Shown in pieces: positions 29,546 to 40,231 of a stretch of 64,000 nt of DNA. The position numbers and the translations under genes are program-made. Position 1 is the first letter of the stretch, and each line of letters begins with the position of its first letter. The stretch comes from Plutella xylostella (taxonomy: Eukaryota > Arthropoda > Insecta > Lepidoptera > Plutellidae). The stretch is from positions 10,001-74,000 of the forward strand of contig NC_064004.1 in NCBI RefSeq assembly GCF_932276165.1. The letters are read 5' to 3'. A model generated the notes under the pieces. That model was not told the origin of the DNA. It made no database searches and saw only the letters and a program-made list of their open reading frames with translations.

Positions 29546-29845
29546 TTAATTGAGTTGTAGTTGAGCTATCTGCTCCTCCTCCCTTGATACTGTAGAGTTA
29601 GTGCACTTGAGATAGTGACTCTTTTGAAAATCACTTGGTATGAAATGATCCGAACACAACCATGAATGTTTTCGCAGTTTCCAATCAATTTTTCGCACAT
29701 TTATCCGAGTCGCCTTAATCCATTGTTGCGCCTGGCTTTCATCATTTGGAAATTTATGATGTCCTTTATTTTTACAAGTTGCGACGGCACACATTCTCAT
29801 CTTGTCTTGTAAGTATTTCTTTGGGATCTTATTTAGGATCATACC
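29546..29845 (-). CDS. THAP-domain protein exon
   Basis: A minus-strand exon with an acceptor (ttattgtag) at about 29845 and a stop at 29546. From MRMCAVATCKN it encodes a C2CH THAP zinc finger: paired Cys in CAVATC, then FPND, QQWIKATR, and WLCSDHF giving the final Cys-x2-His, followed by IPSDF. THAP domains bind DNA and occur in P-element transposases and in genes domesticated from them. The protein ends soon after the finger (SREEEQIAQLQLN), so it is either the terminal exon of a small THAP factor or a truncated transposase. A P-like non-autonomous element lies 350 bp to the right. An upstream exon must exist but was not identified. Confidence 0.7.
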   Translation of the reverse strand, partial: GMILNKIPKKYLQDKMRMCAVATCKNKGHHKFPNDESQAQQWIKATRINVRKIDWKLRKHSWLCSDHFIPSDFQKSHYLKCTNSTVSREEEQIAQLQLN

Positions 29846-30188
29846 TACAATAAATAAAAATAGAAAATCAGTTCTCGCACGCAGCACCCGTTCAAACGGC
29901 GCGCATAGAGAAAAGAACACTACGTGACGGCGCGGGTAGAACTATTCACAGAATACTTAGCACTATCCCAAGCCACATGCAGTCTGAGCCTCGGAAGGAT
30001 GGCTCGCGCTACCACCCGACATTTAATCACAACTAGTGAGTTCTTATTCTGAGTTTAGAACTCTTTGCTCTCTATGTAATTTTTGACAGTTGGTACACTG
30101 CGTTTTCACGCCATCTATCGGCTTACCCAAAAGCTCAACTGACAGCTGTCAAGGAAAACGGCTCATTCTCCAAGTGTTCTAGCCTGAC

Positions 30189-31467
30189 ACAGGAATGCGC
30201 ACTGCACCGAAAAAACGAGCCGACAGAGATAGTCAGCACGGAGCCCTCCATCTCTTTCTATTTTTGGTGACCATAATTTTAGGTAATTCATGAGACATCA
30301 CTTCTAATCTATCATGTCGCGAATAGGTGTCGATGGTCTCAAAGTCACCTATTATTCGAATAATTCGATTGCAATGTAGGTACAAATGTATTTTGGTGAT
30401 ATGACAATTGAGTAAACAAATGGGGTGAAGGTAAAATTTGTATAGATGTGTTGTTGCAGCGAAAACTGCAATGTAATATTGATATGTTTTTTTTCCATAT
30501 CAATTAGATATTCCCAAGGTTTGAACTAGCAACAACAATCTGTCTTTTTCCCAATTTCTACTAAGATGGACTGGTTTTAATTAGAGAGTTAGGATTGACG
30601 TAAATAATAAGATGAGCGAAATCAAACAACACACATTTTTATAATAAATATAATACAAGTAAATAAAATTAAGTTGGGTGTAGTGTTGACAAGAAAGTGT
30701 CAAAACAGGTTAACATTAAACGCAACTATGTACCTAAAACGTGTTTACTCTGTGGGTGTTCCGTTTACATAGTCTAGTTGATGAAAATCATAAGATTTCA
30801 AAAAAAATATCTCAACCTAAGTGCTTCCGCCGGTTTTAAGCTTGATAAATTATCTTTTAATACTCATATCTATCACCAAAAAAATCAACAGCTCATAACT
30901 CTTTACCAGCCTTATAAGATAACAGCCACAATAATACCTAATGATACTTAGGTATAAAATAAAATAAAAAGTTGAATGAAACAGGTCCTAATTAATGGAA
31001 AGTGATTCAAATGTACGAATGAATGGTCACCCCAACCATAACGTCTCTCACAACAGTATTAACGTCATCCGTCATCTTGACAACTTCGGTCTTGTCGTTA
31101 AGTATTTAGAAAAACTACCAATATTTTTCATGAAATTATTATTCATACAAATACCAAATATTTCATTAAAATTACATGTTTATAATGATTTATTACAAAT
31201 TTGTTTTTGAAAATGATATGATATACAGTAGTCTATGAGTTAATTTAATATTTTTTTGCATAGCTCTTTTCGTACAAAATCTACTAAAGTTTACACAACT
31301 AAATCCTGGCAATTGTTAGAAAGAGAGGAAGGGCTCTGTGGTAACCCTCTCTATCGGCTCGCGGCCTCTTTCACTTCAAATATAAATCTTAAGGTGAATT
31401 GGTTAGGTCTATTTTTGTTTGCATCATTTTGGTGAGTGCGCATTCCTGTTGTATTATTACTTCCATG
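30189..31467 (-). mobile_element. P-like non-autonomous DNA element, copy 1
   Basis: Largely the reverse complement of 35181-36302. The right end is complete, ending ...ttacttccatg; the left end lost the outermost ~18 bp and starts acaggaatgcgcact. It is flanked by agcctgac (30181-30188) and agcctgat (31468-31475), an 8-bp duplication with one change. The interior has no transposase. Confidence 0.8.
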
Positions 31468-31726
31468 AGCCTGATACAATCTCCAATGAAGATCTTTGGA
31501 AGGGAACGCGACAGATTAACAAAGAGATTTTGAAATGAAAATGGAGTTGGATCGGACACTGCCTTAGAAGACTGTCCTCTGACAGTATCTCCAAAGGGGT
31601 GAGATTGGAATCCGCCGCAGGGCAGACGGCGCAAAGGGCGACCTGCAATAACTTGGAGGAGATCCATCCTCAGCAACCTCAATGCCGTCGGAATCTCCTG
31701 GGACGAAGCCGAGGAAAGAGCCCAGG

Positions 31727-34059
31727 GGCGCGATTCACATCTCAACCGAAATATTTGTAAAGCGATACGAACGAGTTACGAGATGAAATCCGCAATGTTT
31801 AAAAACGCGATTCATAGCACACATACTTTGATCTCGTTTTCATATCGCTAGTTCGTATTTGGATGGCTTGAGTGAAATGAATGAAACTATATTTTTTTTA
31901 ATTGCCATGCAAAAATTATAAATACTACCACTAATTGTTTTAAATAATTTTGTTCCTACAATATATTTTGTTGGAATTAGTGTCGATAGCAAGTATCAAG
32001 AAACTGCTTTTTAATTCAACGTTGAAGAAATTCATAACCTGTGGCACTTTTGACAGCCGCCATGTTTTCTCCATAAAAACATTGATTTTCTTTGCTCATT
32101 TTCGTGTCAACGTAGTTTTTTTGGAAAATAAGAAGAAAGGAAGTTTAACTTACTTAGAGAAATACGACTGAGACATGTAAGTATCAATGTATTAACCTAT
32201 TTTTTTTGAAATATAAATGTTACCGGTTGTAGTCAAGAAGGTATTGTAATTTACGATGTATCCAATTTCTGTTTTGAATTGTTTTAGAAACACAAGCAGC
32301 AGCCGATGTGCTTGAGTAGCAGAAGGAGCAACTGCGTTGTGAGAGGGCCACGGCTTCAGCCCTCACAATGATAGCTGATTAGCTGAAGTAATGAACAGAC
32401 AGGCTGCAGTCAATGAGAGGCTTCTTGAGGAGGTGTTCCTCATATGGAAATCGTAGGTTATTCCTAAATGTTTGGCTAAATAATAGAATAGAATTTAACT
32501 TCATTGTTACCCCAATAATGTCTTAGGAAAACTGGTGTTGAATATTTATGTTACAGCATAGTTTTGTTTAGTATCTGTCTGTAATTTTTTAGAACAATAT
32601 CATACTGAACTTTTCATTTTGTCTTTTCTAGGCTAATGAAAGCAACAATCAAGACCAGACTTAAAGTAAAATAATACGTATACATAATTTATATCGGAAT
32701 AAGTACAAAATATTTTTGTAGGTATATGTTTTAATTATAAATTGAAAATCCACAGATTTTAGCGGCGACGCAGTTGCGCGAGCAGTGAAGCTCTGGCTCC
32801 GCGACCGGCGTGGAGCGCGCGGTCTGCGCGGCGCTGCTGCGGCTGCTGCGCAGGAGGATCCCGTCCTGCGCATGCGCCTGGCCTTCAATGACCTCACGCC
32901 TCTCTTCTTCCTCTTCTTCATGCGTCAATTCAAACAGAGGAGCACCTGTGATTACTGATTACCTAAGTTCCTATATACAATAATAGTTTAATAATTGTTA
33001 AAAAAATATTGTATATATAAGTATTAATAATTACTTATACAAAAGGCTAAAAGCATTTTGTACCAGCCAACCTATAGGAGAGAATATGAGAAAAATAATA
33101 AGACTTTAATCTTTGATTGCCATTATCTGTAGCTTTATTAAGTGGTAAAGGGACCTAATTACTACCTATATTTTTTTAGTATTTGTGATAATTTATAGAA
33201 TTTATTAGTTCTATCAATAAATAAAATATACATGCATTACAATGTTGTTAATTCATTAACTTACAATTTGCACACTGAGGGAATGTGTATGCTTTCGGTT
33301 AAAATATTCTTCCTCATTCTGCGAGGGCCTCAGGCCAAAACCCACACCAATCAAATAAATATCACTAATACAAGACGACCGAATGGCGTAGTGGTTAGTG
33401 ACCCGACTACTGAGCCGATGGTCCCGGGTTCGATTCCCGGCTGGGGCAGATATTTGTTTAAACACAGATATTTGTTCTCGGGTCTTGGATGTGCCCGTAA
33501 AATGGCAATAGGCCCGCCCCCTATTACATTGGGACTAACATAACACTCTGGCGAAAAGTGGGTGCAGCAATGCACCTCTGCCTACCCCGCAAGGGAGTAC
33601 ATTAGTACAAGGCGTGAGTGCGTGTTTTTTTTTTTTTTTTTTTTTTTTTAATACAAGCTTACTATAAAGGAAAATTACGAATTCGGTAAAGATGGAAACG
33701 TATCTCGTAGGGACGGCTGTCCGGCTGAAAAATGGCTTGAAGATCTTGGAGAGATGCGTACAAGGTCAATTTCACTTTTAGCAGTATTTTCTGAAAACGA
33801 TCTAACAATTTCACCCTTTTCTTCGAAAGTTTAAAATCGCTAAAACGTCAAAATATGACAGATAAGCGATATCAAAAAGTTCAACAAAAATGACATGAAT
33901 CGCGTCATACTCCATACCGTTCATTCATTTTGCGATCTCGAAACGATCTTACTATGTAGCTTGTTTTTAGAGCCATGTGAATCGCAATTTCATAGCTCGT
34001 TCGTAAAAATCTGAAAACGAGATGAAAACGAAGTTGTTTTTTGTGACACGAATCACCCT
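31727..34059. mobile_element. Unclassified DNA transposon (2.3 kb) inserted in a LINE remnant
   Basis: Ends ggcgcgattcacatc and (inverted) agggtgattcgtgtc are imperfect inverted repeats. The flanking ccagg occurs on both sides (31722-31726 and 34060-34064), and removing the segment rejoins the LINE frame at AQ-DRNVW. The interior includes a SINE (33375-33650) and GC-rich text at 32760-32930 that reads as Glu-rich/Arg-rich peptide on the minus strand but matches nothing I recognise. The superfamily is undetermined. Confidence 0.6.
33375..33650 (+). mobile_element. tRNA-derived SINE, copy 1
   Basis: The tRNA-like head has an A-box region (tggcgtagtggttagtgac) and a B box (ggttcgattcccgg). The body includes gttctcgggtcttggatgtg, ggcccgccccctattacatt and ccccgcaagggagtacatta, and it ends cgtgagtgcgtg plus poly-T. 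Pol III promoter boxes are intact. Relatives are at 44049-44306, 58139-58250, 62938-63043 (antisense) and 47890-47932 (antisense fragment). Confidence 0.88.
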
Positions 34060-34383
34060 CCAGGACAGAAACGTCTGGAGAAGAACTGTGGAGGCCCTAA
34101 GCTCTATGCTCCACGTGAAGTTAGAGGAATAATCATGATCATAAAACCGTTTGCATAAAAAAGGACTTTCTCCTGGCCAGAATCATTATTTATTTATTAT
34201 TTGCACAGATTGTGTGAGGTAGGTACCTATCACCCCTCATTTGCACAATGTAAATTGCTGCAAATTCGCGAGCCCAAAGTGATTCTGTTGCGACAGCGAC
34301 GCTCGAACAGTTGGGTCTCCCCAACGACTCTTCAGTAGTTTCCCACATACATCTGTGCCCAGAATACCACCCCTGTATGTGAC

Positions 34384-34497
34384 GCTATCAGTTCCGGAGT
34401 GCGCGTGTGCGTGTGCTGTGCGTGTGCGTGCGTGTGTGTGTGTGCGTGCGTGCGTGTGCTATATAGCGGGTCGGCGGGCCTAGCTCCTCACTGCACC
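34384..34497 (+). promoter_or_regulatory. Promoter of secreted-peptide gene A
   Basis: gctatcagttccggagtgcg, a GT-rich tract of ~65 bp, then ctatata (34459-34465) about 35 bp before the ATG. The order ttccgg / GT tract / (c)atata recurs upstream of genes B and C. Confidence 0.6.
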
Positions 34498-36635
34498 ATG
34501 AGGTCCACACTCCTTCTCTTCGTCGTGATCGTGATGATGGTAAGTCTAGATTCTGGTTTAGTTTTTTTTCCAAACTTTCCATCTTACTTCAAGAATTCTT
34601 AGCCAATTTTTTTCAAAAGTTGAATGTTGGGGGTTTTTATCGTTGTTTAAGTTATAATTATGCATATATTTTTTACTTCTTGTTACTACCACCGAAAATT
34701 GGCAAAACTGGCACATTTCACGCCCTCTTCGGCTACTTCCAATTTACACCCAGTAGGTACCTATCTAGAAGGTTAAAGTTAATGTCGGTGGTCCACCACC
34801 GCACACTTGGCCCGCGTGGTGGACTAGGTCTAACCCTTCCTTCATTAGAAGGAGACCCGTGCCCCAGCAGTGGATACGTGATGGGTTGTGATGATTTTTT
34901 CGAATATCGACATTATTGCACATCGGCATCGCTATCAAACTCGTCGCAACGAGACCGGACATAAGGAATAGGTGCTAGTGACAACACTCCTAACGCCTAC
35001 TACACGTTAGAATGTATGTGATCGATTGTGCAAATCCCGTGTGTGTTTCTTTCGTCCTTAATTTATATTAATTCTTTACAAAGGGTGGACTTAATCCTAT
35101 TAGTATTTCGTATTAGTGAACCCACATTATGATCTGCTGGGTTACCACCACCGAACATTAGCAATTAACTATCAAATAACCATGGAAGTAATAATACAAC
35201 AGGAATGCGCACTCACCAAAATGATGCAAACAAAAATAGACTTAACGTATTCACCTTAAGATTTATATTTGAAGTGAAAGAGGCCGCGAGCCGATAGAGA
35301 GGGTTACCACAGAGCCCTTCCTCTCTTTCTAACAATTGCCAGGATTTAGTTGTGTAAACTTTAGTAGATTTTGTACGAAGAGAGCTATGCAAAAAAAATA
35401 TTAAAATAACTCATAGACTACTGTATATCATATCATTTTCAAAAACAAATTTATAATAAATCATTATAAACATGTAATTTTAATGAAATATTTGGTATTT
35501 GTATGAATAATAATTTCATAAAAAATATTGGTAGTTTTTCTAAATACTTTACGACAAGACCGAATTTGTCAAGATGACGGATGACGTTTATACTGTTGGG
35601 AGATACGTTATTGTGAGGGTGACCATTCATTTGTACTTTGTAAACGGAACACCCAGGTAAACACGTTTTAGGTACATAGTTGCGTTTAATGTTAACCTGT
35701 TTTGACACTTTCTTGTCAACACTACACCCAACTTAATATTATTTACTTAAAATTATATTTTCCCAAATTTCAGCTTTCCGTCCAATGAAGAAACATAACA
35801 AAGGTGGTTCCAAGTAATTCCCACAAATTTTCATCATTTTAAACCCGATGATAAATCCCGATTCATCGCAAGTGGTTATTATCGTTACAGTCGAACTGTA
35901 AAGTCCATCTTTGTAGAATTTGGTGAAAAAACAGATTGTTGTTGCTAGTTCAAACCTTGGGAATATCTAATTGATATGGAAAAAAAAACATATCAATATT
36001 ACATTGCAGTTTGCGCTGTAACAACACATCTCTACAAATTTTACCTTCACCCCATTTGTTTACTCAATTGTCATATCACCAAAATACATTCGTATACATT
36101 GCAATCGAATTATTCGAATAATAGGTGACTTTGAGACCATCGACACCTATTCGCGACATGATAGATTAAAAGTGATGTCTCATGAATTACCTAAAATTAT
36201 GGTCACCAAAAATAGAAAGAGATGGAGGGCTCCGTGCTGACTATCTCTGTCGGCTCGTTTTTTTGGTGCAGTGCGCATTCCTGTTGTATTATTACTTCCA
36301 TGCAAATAACTTACCTGACTCAAGAGCTCAAATCGGACGTAGCTCGCTTGTCACTTGTCACAGATCTGTCAGGTCCATACATCAGACAGATCTGTGACGC
36401 AAGCGAGCGACGCTGTTTATGGATTGGTAATTGCTAATGTATCGGTGGTGGTACAGTAGCTGATATGCCATTTTATGATCTGATAAAAATATCTTTCTCT
36501 GTATTCCGGCAGATGTGGGCGTTGGCCCTAGGCGAGGGCGAGGCGTACGTGCAGCCCGACAACACCGAAACCGGGACGTACCTGCAGCAGATCCTCGACC
36601 GACTGGAGGCCAACAAGGACAACATGACGGGCTAG
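34498..36635 (+). CDS. Small secreted peptide gene A (two exons)
   Basis: Exon 1 34498-34539 encodes MRSTLLLFVVIVMM, donor gtaagt. Exon 2 36513-36635 (acceptor ccggcag) encodes MWALALGEGEAYVQPDN, then TYLQQILDRLEANKDNMTG and TAG. Phase 0 joins phase 0. The 54-aa product has a signal peptide, split by the intron, that should be cleaved around the Ala/Gly positions before GEGEA, leaving a ~33-residue acidic/amphipathic peptide with no Cys. The start ATG lies ~35 bp after a TATA box. Paralogy to genes B and C (same exon split, GEGEA/GDGEA motif, conserved C-terminal ILDRLE/INERVE motif) confirms the model. Function unknown. Its 2-kb intron carries a P-like element inside another MITE. Confidence 0.75.
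35143..36453. mobile_element. MITE (taccaccaccga ends) hosting a P-like element
   Basis: taccaccaccgaacattagcaatta at the left (given here as two parts: taccaccaccga, then acattagcaatta) is mirrored by taattgctaatgtatcggtggtggta at the right (taattgctaatg, then atcggtggtggta). It is interrupted at caaataac by the P-like copy 35181-36302. An internal hairpin (gctcgcttgtcac...gtgacgcaagcgagc) lies at 36345-36410. A related copy with ttagcaatta/taattgctaa ends is at 39489-39600. Confidence 0.65.
35181..36302 (+). mobile_element. P-like non-autonomous DNA element, copy 2
   Basis: 1122 bp with ~33-bp perfect terminal inverted repeats beginning CATGGAAGTAATAATAC and continuing aacaggaatgcgcact, flanked by the exact 8-bp duplication caaataac (35173-35180 and 36303-36310). 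P-superfamily elements also start with CATG and make 8-bp duplications; hAT elements share the 8-bp length but usually start CAG/TAG. No transposase is inside. It is nested in an intron MITE of gene A. Confidence 0.8.
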
Positions 36636-36954
36636 GCCATGACACCGCCACCTACTTCAACGACCTCTTCTTCTCCTTGCCCTGACCACTGACCAGTGAA
36701 CAACGCTACCGACCGAGCGACTCTGCTCCTCAATGGAAATGCCAAATTAATATTAAATATTTTTAAGATGTACTTTTTAGTCTTTCATTTTATCTATGTA
36801 GCTAGCCATAAACCATAAACCTACCAACGCATAGAACTGCTCGACAGATTTGCTGTTAAAAAACGGACTATACCTAGGATCAGCAGCAAGCAACTAAATT
36901 TATGTACTTACCTAATCCCTACATGTAACTTATGTAGTATAGCTGTTCCCGAGA

Positions 36955-37143
36955 GCTTCGCTTCGCCTTAAAAAGTTTTCCCGTGGGAATTCCGGGATAA
37001 AAAGTAGCCTATGTTCTTTCCTAGGGTCTATCTATATACCATATGTATACCAAATTTCATTCAAATCCGTTCAGTATTTTTGGCGTGAAAGAGTAATAGA
37101 CAGACACAGTTAGTTACTTTCGCATTTATAATATTAGTTAGGA
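36955..37143 (+). repeat. Dispersed lepidopteran repeat, copy 1
   Basis: Shares with 40843-41040 (inverted) the phrases gggaattccgggataaaaag, tagcctatgt, aaatttcattcaaatccgtt and ctttcgcatttataatatta. It is a common lepidopteran interspersed sequence; the class is not identifiable here. Confidence 0.75.
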
Positions 37144-37556
37144 TTAGGATAATTTAGTAAGTAGGTACCTAGTATAACTTAGAACTTCTGTTAGATATAA
37201 CTTAGAACTACTAAGAATTTTCGACCGGGTACGTGTGTGGACCTACAGGTACCTACCTAATATCTCCATTTTACATAATCAAAGGGGTTTAAAATAACTA
37301 ACACAAAATTACAATGTAGGTACCTATCTTTTCTGGTAATAAAATTATGGTTTTAATTATTAGCAGGTACTTTATTACAAATTATAATTAAAAAAATAAC
37401 ATTGGTCATATTATTATAATCAAAGCTCCTTATATAAGTTTTATTTATTTATGAACAGGGAGGAAGTCAATGGAAGTGGTGTGAGGATTAGATTCCTCGT
37501 CGATGTAACCGGTGCGGAGACTGTGGCAGGCAGGACCCATTTTAGCCACCGTTAGA

Positions 37557-38422
37557 TTATTCTAGATTTTGATGATTTGATTTGTTAATTTCTTCAAGTC
37601 GATCATTCAATATCTTCGTGAGTTTGTCGCCGGCGGTGGGGCGGCAGGTGGTGACGCCCTCAGGGGGCCCGAGGAGGGGGGAGGGGGCAGCGTCACCGGA
37701 CGCAGCAGCGAATAGCTGGAATTTACATACCAATAATGTCTTTAACTCTAGTCTAGAGGTTGTTAAGTAAAGTATGAGTTCTTATGCACAAACTGGATCA
37801 CATACTAATTTCAGGGTAGGTATATTTATTGTATGTAGGTATACTGAGTTAACTAAATATACTGAAGTAATTATTTACATTATCATTTTATTATGACCCA
37901 TGAAATAATTTATATAGACGTGATGGTGTCTAGGCGATAAGATATCGTCCACGCATTCGACAAGCCGTGAGTTTTATCTGTCCAAGAATAAATCTCTGGA
38001 TATTCTTAATACAGACTTGTTGAGACCTGGATAGTCTTGATACAGAATTGGTGAGTTTATGGCTTATTTTGTCCTAAGTTTCACTGATACAATTGACCAA
38101 TTGGTAGTTGGCCTTATCATCATCTAATAATCTTCCACTGGACATAGACCTCTCGCAAGGAGCAGCACGGTATAGTAACTGATCATATAATAGGAAGCAC
38201 TGCAGAGGTGCTATCAAATATTATCAATATTGTACCTAGTTAAAAGTCTGGTGACCACCAAATTTCCATAAGTAAAGAAGTTATGCTGATTAACCTCCGG
38301 AGTCTACCCTTTTTTGTTGGTCAAGAATATGTTCAAAAATATACACAAAACAAATTTAATAATATTAAATAAAAAAATTTGGTCGCCATCACAACAACGA
38401 AGACGAGCAGAAAGACCCTCAT
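37557..38422 (-). CDS. Small secreted peptide gene C, inverted paralogue with a GC splice donor
   Basis: Exon 1 38422-38387 encodes MRVFLLVFVVVM, almost identical to gene B. The next two bases are GC, not GT (gcgacc). Exon 2 37715-37557 (acceptor aattccag) begins LFAAASGDAAPSPLLGPP, passes through GDKLTKILNDRLEEINKSN and ends NLE with TAA. The first 24 bases of exon 2 match gene B except one. The 64-aa product keeps the signal peptide and the C-terminal ILNDRLEE helix, but the middle differs from A and B. Either it uses a GC-AG intron or the donor is mutated and the gene is dying. It is divergently oriented to gene B, with ~0.9 kb between starts. Confidence 0.68.
38113..38180 (-). mobile_element. 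Short RTE-type LINE 3' remnant
   Basis: cttatcatcatctaataatc and cactggacatagacctctcgcaagg match the antisense end of the RTE fragments at 25040 and 58665. Very short and decayed. Confidence 0.5.
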
Positions 38423-38540
38423 GGTTACGGTTGGCTGTGGACTGTGGGACCCCCGGGGCCGCGCCGGTATATGTACACACACGCACACGCACACATACAG
38501 ATACACATACACCGGAAATGATACTGTTTCTTCTGGGGTT
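38423..38540 (-). promoter_or_regulatory. Promoter of gene C
   Basis: On the minus strand: cagtatcatttccggtgtat, a GT-rich tract, gtacatataccggcgcggcc, then cccacagtccac before the ATG. It closely matches the gene B promoter (cagtatcacttccggggtgt ... gtacatataccggtgcggcc). Confidence 0.65.
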
Positions 38541-39267
38541 GATCTATTCTGGGCAAGCTTTTCTGAAATCAAGGATGGCGACAGTCTCATGACCCCATGT
38601 GGCGGGAACTTCATCCAGCACCACGTCAGCTAGCCACGTCTACTGCCAGCACCCTGCTGATGCGACCTGTGCCTTGTGTAGTACTTACAGCTTCTTTTGT
38701 TCTGTTTGTTGAGGTTCCTGGTTCAGATAGCATGCTGCACTCGTGTTCATCATCATTCCAACTGTTGATCTCTTCCTCTTAGTGGCTATGAAAACATTCC
38801 ACCTACCATTGACATTTCATACATTATTTCACTAGAATATTTTCATGTCTCGTGAGTGTGTTTAGTGTGGGGTGTGGTAACTAAATCGTTTTCTTTGCTA
38901 AGAAAGTCCACCAGTGATCCTTGCAGATATTTTGAAACTTTATTCTAATTACCTATATCAGCAACACCAGGAATTGTTAAACCGATCCTTTTGGTCATTT
39001 TTATATAAGGTACAAAATTTGATACATTGATTGGAAGACAGCCTTCAAAATCCCTCCTGAAAGATGTAGATATGTGCACAGCTGCTGTGTTGGCAGGTCT
39101 CATCATCGCTCATTTGCACAAGTTTACTCAACAACAGCTTTACATGAAGAATGCAAATTTCAGGGTAATTCAGGAGGCGGAAGCGTTTGTGGTGCGACAG
39201 TGTGCGACGCGGGCTCAGCCTCGGGTGTCGCTTCACACACTCATCGGTGGCCGGAATACAACCCCGA

Positions 39268-39357
39268 GACATACAGTATCACTTCCGGGGTGTGTGTATG
39301 TACGTACATATACCGGTGCGGCCCCGTAGGTCCCACAGTCCACTTCCAGCCACAATC
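39268..39357 (+). promoter_or_regulatory. Promoter of gene B
   Basis: cagtatcacttccggggtgt (39278 onward), a short GT tract, and catatacc at about 39307-39314, ~45 bp before the ATG. Shared with genes A and C. Confidence 0.6.
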
Positions 39358-40231
39358 ATGAGGGTCTTTCTGCTCGTCTTCGTCGTTATGATGGTGAGTT
39401 TTATTTAAATGTATTTTCTTTACTGTGGCTGACCTGTGTTGGAAGTTGATCAAGAAAAGTTCCACTCCACCGTACCATTGATAGCGACACATTAGCAATT
39501 AACAATCCATAAGCAGTGTCGCTCGCCTGTCAAACATCTGTCAGATCCATGCAAGTAGCGTCAGATTTTACTAATTGCTAATATTCGGTGTTAGTAACCT
39601 CAGAGATCGTCCAAGACAGGTCAATCTGGACGGAAGGCTCTCAGATAGCGGCACAACTTAGCCCTTATTTGACCGATTCTTAGTCTCTACCAAGACTATT
39701 CAAGACTATCCAGTCAATGTGATTTCGGGAAAAATCTTCCATGAGATTTGTTTGCGTTGAACCCACGGCCTATAAAATGAGAGGACGAGATCTTATCTGT
39801 TATACACTATCACGGCTTTACATTTTATTAAGTATATCAGCATACTCTGACATTAGAATGGGATCCAGTTTGAGACAGGCAGCACATCGCGGCGTTGCCC
39901 ACTCAACGTCTCAACGTCGTCCAGACTTACATACACTGTGTTCTGTTCACAGCTATTCGCTGCTGCGTTCGGTGACGGTGAAGCCGAGCTCGCAGGTCCC
40001 GATAATATCCAAGATCCTGCCGCCCCCGCTGGAACCTCGGCCTCAGACTCACCTGGTGAGGCCTCAGACTCTGCTGTTAAAACCTCAGACACAGCTGCTG
40101 GTGACGCCGGTGCCGCCACTGACCCCACTCTCGCCGAGTCTGACGCTGACCCTGCCAAGCCTAGTAGCGGTTTATACTCCGATAAGATAAATGAGCGAGT
40201 TGAAGCTGAGAAATACAGTCAGACGGGCTAA
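39358..40231 (+). CDS. Small secreted acidic peptide gene B (two exons)
   Basis: Exon 1 39358-39393 encodes MRVFLLVFVVMM, donor gtgagt. Exon 2 39953-40231 (acceptor gttcacag) encodes LFAAAFGDGEAELAGPDNIQ, an Ala/Asp/Ser/Pro-rich middle (AGTSASDSPGEASDS, AAGDAGAATDP), then GLYSDKINERVEAEKYSQTG and TAA. The 104-aa precursor is phase-consistent. AATAAA at 40314-40319 gives the 3' end. The N and C termini match gene A; the acidic middle is an insertion unique to B. No Cys; probably a disordered secreted peptide. A MITE-like copy (39489-39600) sits in the intron. Confidence 0.78.

Larger units (their letters stand above)
31476..34128 (+). pseudogene. LINE ORF2 C-terminal remnant, split in two
   Basis: 31476-31726 reads ISNEDLWKGT, WSWIGHCLRR and LESAAGQTAQRATCNNLEE with one stop and frame damage, the usual text near the C terminus of many LINE ORF2 proteins (WIGHxLRR...GxxxxGRPxxTWRR). 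It continues at 34060-34128 as DRNVWRRTVEALSSMLHVKL and a stop. The halves are separated by an inserted element (31727-34059), and the 5' side was hit by the P-like element. Confidence 0.75.

Noticed and set aside
33375..33470. A tRNA gene
   Set aside because: A and B boxes are present, but there is no acceptor-stem pairing and the sequence continues into a repeated body found at several sites: it is a SINE.
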